DNA from: Pseudomonadota bacterium
GTDB taxonomy: Bacteria > Pseudomonadota > Alphaproteobacteria > Rhizobiales > Beijerinckiaceae
Reading direction: 5' to 3'
Assembly (NCBI GenBank): GCA_023452965.1
Contig: JAEXUU010000307.1
Location: forward strand, 1 to 5,088
Length of the DNA: 5,088 bases
The notes beneath the pieces are model-generated. The model was not told where the DNA came from and made no database searches. It saw only the letters and a list, made by a program, of their open reading frames with translations. Every line of letters starts with the position of its first letter. The stretch's first letter is position 1. A program made the position numbers and the translations under genes. Shown piece after piece: positions 1 through 5,088 of the stretch.

Positions 1-948
1 CCGATCCGCGTCCAGCGCGACGAGCAGGCCCGCACCGACATCCGCAACATCGCGGCGCTGCGCGTCATCAGCGCCTCGGGCGTCTCGGTCCCGCTCACCG
101 CCGTCGCCGAGATCGGCTTCGGCGAGGGCCCGTCCTCGATCGACCGCTATGACCGTGTCCGCCGCGCCGCCAGCGGCGCCGACCTGAAGCGCGGCTTCGA
201 GCTCGGCACGGCACAGGAGAAGTTCCAGGAGATCGTCAGGGAGGTCGGCCTGCCCGAGGGCGTGCGCATCGCTGCCACCGGCGACGCCGAGATCCAGGGC
301 GAAGTGGTCGAGGGCTTCATCACCGCGATGACCACCGGCCTGATGCTGGTGCTCGCCGTGCTGATCCTGCTGTTCGGCTCGGTCTTCCAGCCGATCACCA
401 TCCTGCTCTCGCTGCCGCTCTCCTTCGGCGGCGTGGTGATCGCGCTGCTCGCGACCAACAACCCGGTCTCGATGCCGGTCTATATCGGCCTGCTGATGCT
501 GATGGGCATCGTCACCAAGAATGCGATCATGCTGGTCGATTTCGCGGTCGAGGAAGTCGGGCGCGGCAAGGACCGGATGACGGCGCTGATCGAGGCCGGC
601 CGCAAGCGCGCCCGGCCGATCGTGATGACGACGATCGCCATGGCGGCCGGCATGCTGCCCTCCGCCTATGGCGTCGGCGATGGCGGCGAGTTCCGCTCGC
701 CGATGGCGATCGCGGTGATCGGCGGCCTGATCGTCTCGACGGTGCTCAGCCTCGTCTTCGTGCCGTCCTTCTACACGGTGATGGACGATCTCGGGCGCCT
801 TCTGGCCTGGGCCTTCGGGCGCTTCTTCAGCAAGGCCGAGGACGAGTCGACCTGGGAGCCGATCCACGATCCCGAGCAGACGCCGGGCGAGGCCAGCGCC
901 AAGGCGATGACCGGAAAGCTTGCCCCGCCGCGACTGGCGGCGGAGTGA
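1..948 (+). CDS. RND (HAE1/AcrB-type) efflux pump inner-membrane subunit, C-terminal part (5' end outside window)
   Basis: This is the C-terminal 315 residues of a proton-driven RND pump, the inner-membrane part of a tripartite exporter of drugs or other amphiphiles. The reading frame is open from base 1 and ends at TGA 946-948. About 100 residues of periplasmic porter domain come first (residues 38-95, with GEGPSSIDRYDR and a GV-x6-GDAE stretch). They are followed by helices corresponding to TM8-TM12 of AcrB: roughly residues 106-126, 129-151, 158-181, 204-222 and 233-257. Family signatures are GIVTKNAIMLVDFA (169-182), EAGRKRARPIVMTT (197-210) and VFVPSFY (252-258). Family members are about 1,020-1,050 residues, so some 70% lies to the left of the window. 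A roughly 40-residue polar tail follows TM12. The substrate cannot be told from this part, because the TM4 aspartates and most of the binding pocket are missing. The gene converges on the DUF1254 gene, with 38 bp between the stops. Confidence 0.95.
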   Translation, partial: PIRVQRDEQARTDIRNIAALRVISASGVSVPLTAVAEIGFGEGPSSIDRYDRVRRAASGADLKRGFELGTAQEKFQEIVREVGLPEGVRIAATGDAEIQGEVVEGFITAMTTGLMLVLAVLILLFGSVFQPITILLSLPLSFGGVVIALLATNNPVSMPVYIGLLMLMGIVTKNAIMLVDFAVEEVGRGKDRMTALIEAGRKRARPIVMTTIAMAAGMLPSAYGVGDGGEFRSPMAIAVIGGLIVSTVLSLVFVPSFYTVMDDLGRLLAWAFGRFFSKAEDESTWEPIHDPEQTPGEASAKAMTGKLAPPRLAAE

Positions 949-960
949 GCAATGCCTGCA

Positions 961-984
961 GGATCGCCGCTCCGGCGGCGATCC
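961..984. terminator. Hairpin between convergent genes, candidate bidirectional terminator
   Basis: A perfect 10-bp inverted repeat (GGATCGCCGC at 961-970, GCGGCGATCC at 975-984) encloses a TCCG tetraloop. It starts 12 bp after the RND stop codon and ends 2 bp before the stop codon of the minus-strand DUF1254 gene. The stem is strong and GC-rich, and the position is where a shared terminator is expected. No T-run follows on either strand, so it is not a textbook intrinsic terminator. It could also act as a 3'-end stabilising stem. Confidence 0.6.
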
Positions 985-986
985 GC

Positions 987-2396
987 CTATGGCGCGGCGA
1001 TGCGCTCGACGTCGGGAAGCTTCCAGCTCTTGTCGAATAGCGGCTTTTCCGGTCCGTAGAGCCGGAAGAGAAGCTCGAATTGCCGGTTCGGATCCGTCGG
1101 GACCCAGTTGGCTTCCTTCCCTGCCGGTGCCTTGTGACCGAAATAGACCTCGACCGAGCCATCGGCGTTGGTTTGGGCGCCGGGCGTGATGGAGGCGAGG
1201 CTGGCACGCGGCATGTTGCGGATGAGCGCATGCGTCTCGCGATCATAAGCGGTCACCGACCAGTACTGCTTGACTGGTGCCTTGGGCGGGACTGTCAGTC
1301 GATAGGTGGCGGAGCCGTCGAACGGGCTGCCGGCCTTGTCCTTGTTGGCCATCAGGTAAAACTGCGCCGTGCCGATCCGCTTGATGCCGGTGAAGCCGAG
1401 CGTGTAGGTCACGCCGCGCGCGTCGACCGGATAGATGTTGGGATCGGCATAGCCGGTCTGCACGGCCTTCACGACCTCGGCCATCGCGGCGGGAAACCAG
1501 CGGATGCCATCGTTGATCACCGGGAAGCCCGCGTCATAGCGTTGTGACAGAAGGGCATGCGCCTCCTGCGCGGCGCCGTTCAGGACGGCCTGCTGGGCCT
1601 GGTCCGGGTCGTAGGGTTTGCCCTTTTCGATGCCGAGCGTCTTGAGCTGATCGATCATGACCCGGTCGCGTTGCAGCCAGGGTTCGTTCTGCACGATCCG
1701 ATCGAGATTCCGATAGAAGCTCGCATCGTAGCGGATGGTCGAGTCGAACAGGGTGTCGTAGGCGTCGGTGAAGACCGTGGCTGGCGGCCTCGCGGCCTGG
1801 GCCAGCGGGTAGACCTTGATCTGCTTGCCATAGGCGACGGATCTGGCGACGTCGGCATCGGCATGGCTGGCCAGATTGGCGCGCAGCAGGGCAAAGCCGC
1901 TATAGGTGTCGGATTGCAGCCGGTAGTAGCCGGCCGGTATCTTTCCTTTGTAGCCCGGCGGCAGGATGAGGTACTTGCCGCCCTTGCCCTTGTCCGCGCC
2001 CTCCGGACCGGCATCCTCCAGCGGCATCTGCCACATCGTGACGATGTTGCCAGCGATCGATCCGCCCCGGGCCGGCGGAATCTCGATGACGATGGGCCCA
2101 TCCTTCACGTTCCAGAACGACATGAAGTAGATCGAGTCCGGGTTCGGCGTGAGCGTCTGGTTCTTCCAGTTCACCGGGCGGGACCAGTAGACGATCTCGT
2201 TGACCTTTGCCTTGGTCCTGCTCAGCATTTCCTGAAGCATGAGGTCGGTATTGACCGCCGGCATGGCCCAGATCATCGCTTCGACGGCCCTCCGCTCGAC
2301 CGAGCGGCGTGCGAGTTCCCCGGGCGCCGGGCCTTGTGCGTATGCGGTGGCTGCAGCGGCCAACAAGAGGGGCGCGGCCAGACGAAGGGCTTTCAT
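987..2396 (-). CDS. Exported DUF1254/DUF1214 domain protein (downstream paralogue)
   Basis: The product is 469 residues of unknown biochemical role. Residues 1-20 look like a Sec signal peptide (MKAL-R, a Leu/Ala core, cleavage likely after AYA), so the mature protein should be periplasmic. The DUF1254 part covers about 30-190, with WAMPAVNTDLM (43-53), NPDSIY (85-90), DGPIVIEIPP (99-108) and the GKGGKYLILPPGYKGKIPAGY block (137-157). The DUF1214 part is C-terminal, with QYWSVTAYD (377-385), YFGHKAPAGKE (418-428) and FRLYGPE...FDKSWKLPD (444-462). The length is normal for a two-domain member and no residue is cysteine. The start is supported by AGAGGA (2404-2409) seven bases upstream. It lies 46 bp behind the 488-aa paralogue on the same strand, so an operon is likely. 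The family is clear; any enzymatic or binding function would be a guess. Confidence 0.93.
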   Translation of the reverse strand: MKALRLAAPLLLAAAATAYAQGPAPGELARRSVERRAVEAMIWAMPAVNTDLMLQEMLSRTKAKVNEIVYWSRPVNWKNQTLTPNPDSIYFMSFWNVKDGPIVIEIPPARGGSIAGNIVTMWQMPLEDAGPEGADKGKGGKYLILPPGYKGKIPAGYYRLQSDTYSGFALLRANLASHADADVARSVAYGKQIKVYPLAQAARPPATVFTDAYDTLFDSTIRYDASFYRNLDRIVQNEPWLQRDRVMIDQLKTLGIEKGKPYDPDQAQQAVLNGAAQEAHALLSQRYDAGFPVINDGIRWFPAAMAEVVKAVQTGYADPNIYPVDARGVTYTLGFTGIKRIGTAQFYLMANKDKAGSPFDGSATYRLTVPPKAPVKQYWSVTAYDRETHALIRNMPRASLASITPGAQTNADGSVEVYFGHKAPAGKEANWVPTDPNRQFELLFRLYGPEKPLFDKSWKLPDVERIAAP

Positions 2397-2442
2397 GTCG
2401 AATTCCTCTGGGTTGGCCGGTGGGCCGCCCGGCAGACGGCTG

Positions 2443-3909
2443 TCAGGGGCTCACCACTTCGAAATCGCCCGGTTTCCAGCTCTTGTCGAAGGCGGCCGCC
2501 TCGGGGCCGTAGATGCGGATATAGGCGAACCAGCCCTTGCCAGGCTCGGTCTTGATCCAGCGCCCCTCCTGGCCTGCCGGGGCCGTCGGGCCGAAATGAA
2601 GGTCGAGCGGGGCCGTGGTCTTCACATCCTTCAGCTCGAAGAGGGAGCGCAGCGCCGCCTTGTCCTGATCGGTCTGGACCTGCGAGCGGGTGGCGGAGTC
2701 GTAGACCGTGACCGACCAGAACAGCTTGCCCGGCACGGGTTGCGGGATGGTCAGCCTGTAGTTCTTGCCGCCGTCGAGGTAGGCGCCGGAGCTGTCCATG
2801 GCGCTCAGCCAGTAGAGGGAGCCGGCGCCGGCATTGCGCCGGAACATCGCCGGCGAGGTGACGATCGCCTGGGCGAACCAGCGGTCGCGCGCCTCGAGAT
2901 CGAGCCCCGATGGGGTCTCGAATTGCGCGCTGCCCGGCACCAGCCCGACCCACTCCCATTTGCGGTCCGGCCAGTTCACCCGGTCCGGCCGGTTGCTGGC
3001 GAAGGCGGAGACCAGCATCTGGTCGCGACCGGCCCGTGCGGCGCGTTCCAGGATCGCAGTCATGCGGGCATCGGGGGAAAACGGCTTGCCCTTTGCAATG
3101 CCGAGCTCGGCCAGCAGGCCGTACATGGGCAGGAAGGACGGCACCAGGGGCTCGGCCTCGATGATCTTCGCGAGCTGCTGCCAGAACTGGATATTGTCTT
3201 CCCAGCGGAGGGAAGACGAATCCATCCTGATCGCGGTGGTGTCGACGACCTTGAGCGGCTGCGGCTTGGCGGCGCTCGCCAGCGGGTAGATCTTGACGGC
3301 GCGCAAGGCCGCCATTGCCTTCGCCACGTCGCCGCCGACAGGCAGGGCCCGCAGCGCGAACAGATTCTTCAGCGATTTCGAGCGTCCGGTGAAGTAGCCG
3401 GCCGGGAGCTTGCCCTTGTAGTCCGGCGGCAGGACGAGATGCTTGCCGCCCTTGCCCGCGTCGGGGCCGGGCAGTCCCATGTCGAGCACCCAGCCCTGGT
3501 GGTGGTCGTCGACGAGGCCGATGAAGGCGCCGGGCGGCAGCTCGATCACCATCGGCCCACCGCTCAGGTCCAGCACGCCGGAGCCATAGGGCGTGTCGGA
3601 ATTCAGCGTGAAGCCAAGCTGCCGCGGTCCTGCTGCGGCGATGCCCCAGGCCTTGCCATCCTCGATGCCGACAGAGCGATTGCCGTTGAAGATGCCCTCG
3701 TTCGAGACGGTCGGGTACCAGAAGCGATAGGCCGTGATCGCGCGCTGGAGATCGGCGTCGTCGCGGGCGCGCTGGGCGGTGTCTCCTGCCGGAAAGCCCC
3801 GCTCGAAATTGTAGGCTGCGCCCGGGACGGCACCTTGCGCGAGCGCGGGATTGCCCGACGCGAACGACGCGACGATAGCAAGAACCAAAGCCGAGCTTGC
3901 GAACTTCAT
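2443..3909 (-). CDS. Exported DUF1254/DUF1214 domain protein (upstream paralogue)
   Basis: The product has 488 residues and is related to the neighbouring 469-aa protein but strongly diverged. A signal peptide is evident (MKFASSALVLAIVASFASG, likely cleavage after PALA at residue 24). DUF1254 features are YRFWYPTVSNEG (61-72), LNSDTPYGSG (102-111), GGPMVIELPP (117-126) and KGGKHLVLPPDYKGKLPAGY (153-172). A shared VKIYPLA segment lies at 205-211. DUF1214 features are LFWSVTVYD (396-404), HFGPTAPAGQE (438-448) and IRIYGPE...FDKSWKPGDF (464-483). No cysteine is present. The ATG at 3907-3909 is preceded by AAGGGG (3918-3923) at eight bases, which supports this start. As the first gene of the probable pair, it sits behind a 195-bp leader containing two operator-like palindromes. 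Its function is unknown. The family assignment rests on the motifs and on their match in order and spacing with the neighbour. Confidence 0.92.
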   Translation of the reverse strand: MKFASSALVLAIVASFASGNPALAQGAVPGAAYNFERGFPAGDTAQRARDDADLQRAITAYRFWYPTVSNEGIFNGNRSVGIEDGKAWGIAAAGPRQLGFTLNSDTPYGSGVLDLSGGPMVIELPPGAFIGLVDDHHQGWVLDMGLPGPDAGKGGKHLVLPPDYKGKLPAGYFTGRSKSLKNLFALRALPVGGDVAKAMAALRAVKIYPLASAAKPQPLKVVDTTAIRMDSSSLRWEDNIQFWQQLAKIIEAEPLVPSFLPMYGLLAELGIAKGKPFSPDARMTAILERAARAGRDQMLVSAFASNRPDRVNWPDRKWEWVGLVPGSAQFETPSGLDLEARDRWFAQAIVTSPAMFRRNAGAGSLYWLSAMDSSGAYLDGGKNYRLTIPQPVPGKLFWSVTVYDSATRSQVQTDQDKAALRSLFELKDVKTTAPLDLHFGPTAPAGQEGRWIKTEPGKGWFAYIRIYGPEAAAFDKSWKPGDFEVVSP

Positions 3910-3966
3910 GAAGCCTTCCCCTTGCGTTTCGGTTCAACGCTCGGGTCCAGTCTGCACCGAATGACT

Positions 3967-3980
3967 GCGCTCTTGAGCGC
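3967..3980. repeat. 14-bp hairpin abutting the proximal palindrome
   Basis: GCGCTC-TT-GAGCGC is a 6-bp perfect inverted repeat with a two-base centre. It directly abuts the GTAACGGTTAT palindrome (3981-3991) with no base between. It could be a second protein-binding half of the same control site or a small leader-RNA stem. A two-base loop makes it a poor RNA hairpin unless the stem frays, so a DNA-level role is a little more likely. Chance occurrence in GC-rich DNA is possible. Confidence 0.35.
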
Positions 3981-3994
3981 GTAACGGTTATCGT
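3978..3994 (-). promoter_or_regulatory. Operator-like palindrome, proximal copy
   Basis: Read on the minus strand this is ACGATAACCGTTACGCG, with a near-perfect dyad ATAAC-C-GTTAC. It matches the distal copy at 14 of 17 positions in the opposite orientation. Its GATAAC part could be the -10 element of the DUF1254 promoter, in which case a bound protein would block RNA polymerase. The regulator is not in the window. Short odd-centred dyads of this kind are bound by several families (TetR, LacI, GntR, MarR), so no family is proposed. Confidence 0.45.
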
Positions 3995-4020
3995 TTGACG
4001 CCGCGGTGGCCTGCCCACGG

Positions 4021-4037
4021 ACGGTAACTGTTACACG
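4021..4037 (+). promoter_or_regulatory. Operator-like palindrome, distal copy
   Basis: ACGGTAACTGTTACACG contains a perfect 5-1-5 dyad, GTAAC-T-GTTAC (4024-4034). Its centre at 4029 is 43 bp from the centre of the proximal copy (3986). That is about four helical turns, so two bound dimers would lie on the same face of the DNA. This supports, but does not prove, a cooperative binding or looping arrangement controlling the DUF1254 pair. Confidence 0.45.
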
Positions 4038-4078
4038 GGTGATAAGCCTCGATGCGACGTGCGCCCGCCCGGCGCTCC

Positions 4079-4093
4079 TCGTCGCGGCGACGA
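4079..4093 (-). terminator. Weak candidate terminator after the DMT transporter gene
   Basis: TCGTCGC-G-GCGACGA is a 7-bp perfect dyad, or a 6-bp stem with a CGG loop. It lies 12-26 bases past the transporter stop codon on the minus strand. A further 5-bp dyad (GCGCC...GGCGC, 4061-4075) follows. Neither is followed by a T-run, so termination is only suggested by position and stem strength. Confidence 0.3.
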
Positions 4094-4104
4094 ACGCGGC
4101 CGGC

Positions 4105-5010
4105 TCAGCCCTTCCTGACCATCAGTACGGCGGCCAGAATAGCGACGCCGCCGAAAGCCTGGGCGGGGCTCGGCTGCTCGGCGAAGATCGCCCAGGCGGC
4201 GAGCACCGAAACCAGCGAGGGCCAGACCATGACCAGCGAGGTCGCGTTGGCGCCGTAATGGCCGAGCGCCAGCGTGATCAGCCCCTGGCCCATGGCATGG
4301 GAGATCAGGCCGAGCGCCGCGACGGCGAGCCAGCCGGTCAGGCTCTGCGGCAGGATGGTCTCGCCGAGGGCAAGAGCTGCGGCGAGGCAGAAGACGGCGC
4401 AGATCGCGGTCGAGATCAGGCCGATGCGGCCGGCATCGGCGCGGTTGCGGGCGCGGCGGACGGCGAGGATATAGGCGGCATAGGAGAAGGCTGCGCCGAC
4501 GGCGAGCGTGTCGCCGAGCAGGGAGCCGGCAGCGGGTGCGCCGGTGAACTTGGGCAGCACCAGCATGCCGGCGCCGCCCAGCGCCAGCAGCAGGGCGCCG
4601 AGGATGCGCCGCGTCGGGCGCTCGCCGAAGATCAGCCAGCCGCCGAGGATGACGCCGACCGGCGAGAGATTGCCGAGCAGCGAGGCGTTGGCGATCGTCG
4701 TGTGCAGCAGCGAGCCGTTATAGAGGATGACGTCGACGCCGAAGGCGATGCCGGCGAGCGTGATCGGAAAGAGCGCGCCGGACCTGACGCCCGCCGTCCC
4801 GGTGCGACGCCCCTCCAGTGCCATCCAGGCGCCGAGCACCGGCAGCGCGAACAGCATGCGCCAGAAGCCGGCAGCGGCGGGGCCGACATCGGCGAAGCGC
4901 ACGAAGATGCCGGAGAAGCCGATGCAGGTGGCGCCCAGCATCAGGATGAGGAACATGCCGAACGCCGGCGAGGCCGGTCGGTCGGAAAGGCTGAGGCCGG
5001 GGGCGGACAT
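4105..5010 (-). CDS. EamA-domain DMT-superfamily transporter (ten-TM inner-membrane permease)
   Basis: The product has 301 residues, typical for the drug/metabolite transporter superfamily, whose members usually export amino acids or other small metabolites. Ten hydrophobic helices can be placed at roughly 19-39, 46-64, 80-98, 104-126, 134-152, 166-184, 196-214, 225-243, 252-275 and 283-299. They form two EamA repeats. In the first, the FWRMLFALPVL motif (49-59) and NLSPVGVILGGWLIFGERP (114-132) are typical. In the second, the matching segment is VWPSLVSVLAAWAIFAEQP (262-280), with the family's Glu after the helix. The chosen ATG at 5008-5010 has no good Shine-Dalgarno sequence (GAAAGC only). 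Met19 (4954-4956) is an alternative without a better one, but it would cut close to TM1. The substrate cannot be predicted. A long palindrome begins 26 bp upstream of the start. Confidence 0.93.
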   Translation of the reverse strand: MSAPGLSLSDRPASPAFGMFLILMLGATCIGFSGIFVRFADVGPAAAGFWRMLFALPVLGAWMALEGRRTGTAGVRSGALFPITLAGIAFGVDVILYNGSLLHTTIANASLLGNLSPVGVILGGWLIFGERPTRRILGALLLALGGAGMLVLPKFTGAPAAGSLLGDTLAVGAAFSYAAYILAVRRARNRADAGRIGLISTAICAVFCLAAALALGETILPQSLTGWLAVAALGLISHAMGQGLITLALGHYGANATSLVMVWPSLVSVLAAWAIFAEQPSPAQAFGGVAILAAVLMVRKG

Positions 5011-5036
5011 CGGGCAGCTTTCGGTCGCTACATGCG

Positions 5037-5083
5037 AGCCCTCATCCTGAGGAGCCGGCGCGCGGCTCCTCAGGATGAGGGCT
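5037..5083. repeat. Perfect 21-bp inverted repeat with nested hairpins (REP-like intergenic palindrome)
   Basis: The arms 5037-5057 and 5063-5083 are exact reverse complements around a five-base centre, GCGCG. Each arm itself contains a small dyad: CCTCA-TCC-TGAGG (5040-5052) and CCTCA-GGA-TGAGG (5068-5080). The CCTCATCCTGAGGAGC core resembles intergenic palindromic repeats that I recall being scattered through Hyphomicrobiales genomes; this is recollection, not a search result. It lies 26 bp upstream of the DMT transporter ATG. It may be a REP/MITE-like element, and may also act as a terminator for a gene beyond the right edge or fold in the transporter's 5' leader. Confidence 0.75.
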
Positions 5084-5088
5084 GTCTT

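Larger units (their letters stand above)
3910..4104 (-). promoter_or_regulatory. Leader/promoter region of the DUF1254 gene pair
   Basis: This 195-bp non-coding stretch separates the DMT transporter gene from the DUF1254 pair and is by far the largest gap in the window. It holds two GTAAC-type palindromes (3978-3994 and 4021-4037), an adjacent 14-bp hairpin (3967-3980), a small GC hairpin just after the transporter stop (4079-4093), and the ribosome binding site at 3914-3923. A GATAAC hexamer on the minus strand (3987-3992) could serve as a -10 element about 75 bp before the start codon. I see no convincing -35 at the proper distance, so the promoter itself is not located. Confidence 0.5.

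Noticed and set aside
1259..1278. 6-bp inverted repeat ACCAGT/ACTGGT
   Set aside because: It is inside the conserved DUF1214 coding region, is short, and has no regulatory context.
1557..2555. Plus-strand open frame of 332 codons
   Set aside because: It is antisense to the 469-aa DUF1254 gene, which has a signal peptide, family motifs and a ribosome binding site; this frame has none of these.
3196..3217. Perfect 8-bp inverted repeat GTCTTCCC/GGGAAGAC
   Set aside because: It lies inside the coding sequence of the 488-aa gene with normal protein sequence across it; a single 8-bp dyad with a six-base centre is expected by chance in about this much sequence.
2239..3984. Long plus-strand open frame (581 codons) opposite the DUF1254 genes
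   Set aside because: It is antisense to two well-supported genes, has low-complexity Arg/Gly/Ala-rich composition and no recognisable motif, and long antisense frames are common in GC-rich DNA.
3995..4000. TTGACG on the plus strand as a -35 element for a plus-strand promoter
   Set aside because: No -10-like hexamer lies 16-19 bp downstream, and the plus strand beyond it carries no supported gene.
2393..4018. Minus-strand open frame of 541 codons overlapping the 488-aa gene in another frame
   Set aside because: The translation is Arg/Gly/Pro-rich without family motifs, while the competing frame carries the full DUF1254/DUF1214 motif set.
4727..5050. Plus-strand open frame of 107 codons opposite the DMT transporter
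   Set aside because: It is the antisense shadow of a clear ten-helix transporter, and its end runs into the intergenic palindrome.
1..5088. CRISPR array, tRNA/rRNA, insertion sequence, toxin-antitoxin or defence locus
   Set aside because: No regularly spaced direct repeats, cloverleaf-like sequence, transposase motifs or small paired genes were seen on either strand.

Overview
The window is GC-rich, bacterial and densely coded, with no sign of a plasmid, phage or insertion sequence. Codon use (heavy GCC/CTC/ATC/GGC), the gene families, and a CCTCATCCTGAGG-type palindromic repeat at the right edge fit an alphaproteobacterium of the Hyphomicrobiales (Bosea or Methylobacterium-like). That placement is an inference from style, not from a marker gene.

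Layout, left to right. (1) Positions 1-948, plus strand: the C-terminal third of an RND (HAE1/AcrB-type) inner-membrane efflux pump, cut by the window edge. (2) Positions 949-986: a 38-bp gap between converging genes, filled by a perfect 10-bp hairpin that probably ends transcription from both sides. (3) Positions 987-2396 and 2443-3909, minus strand: two tandem, exported, cysteine-free proteins of the DUF1254/DUF1214 family. They are diverged paralogues, probably co-transcribed with the 488-aa gene first. (4) Positions 3910-4104: the 195-bp leader of that pair, the only sizeable non-coding stretch. It holds two near-identical 11-bp palindromes (GTAAC-N-GTTAC type) 43 bp apart and a 14-bp hairpin, so it looks like a regulated promoter region. 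(5) Positions 4105-5010, minus strand: a ten-helix EamA/DMT-family transporter. (6) Positions 5037-5083: a long, perfect inverted repeat with nested small hairpins, just upstream of the transporter gene.

The genes do not form an obvious single pathway. The efflux pump belongs to a separate plus-strand operon, most likely with a membrane-fusion protein gene lying to the left. The DUF1254 pair has its own upstream control region and is the least understood part of the window. Both proteins carry Sec-type signal peptides and should act in the periplasm, but no biochemical role can be read from the sequence. The DMT transporter points the same way but is separated from the pair by the 195-bp leader, so co-regulation is possible but not shown.

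No tRNA, rRNA, CRISPR array, toxin-antitoxin pair or recognisable defence system was seen. The most second-look-worthy items are the paired operator-like palindromes, the tandem DUF1254 paralogues they would control, and the nested palindrome at the right edge.
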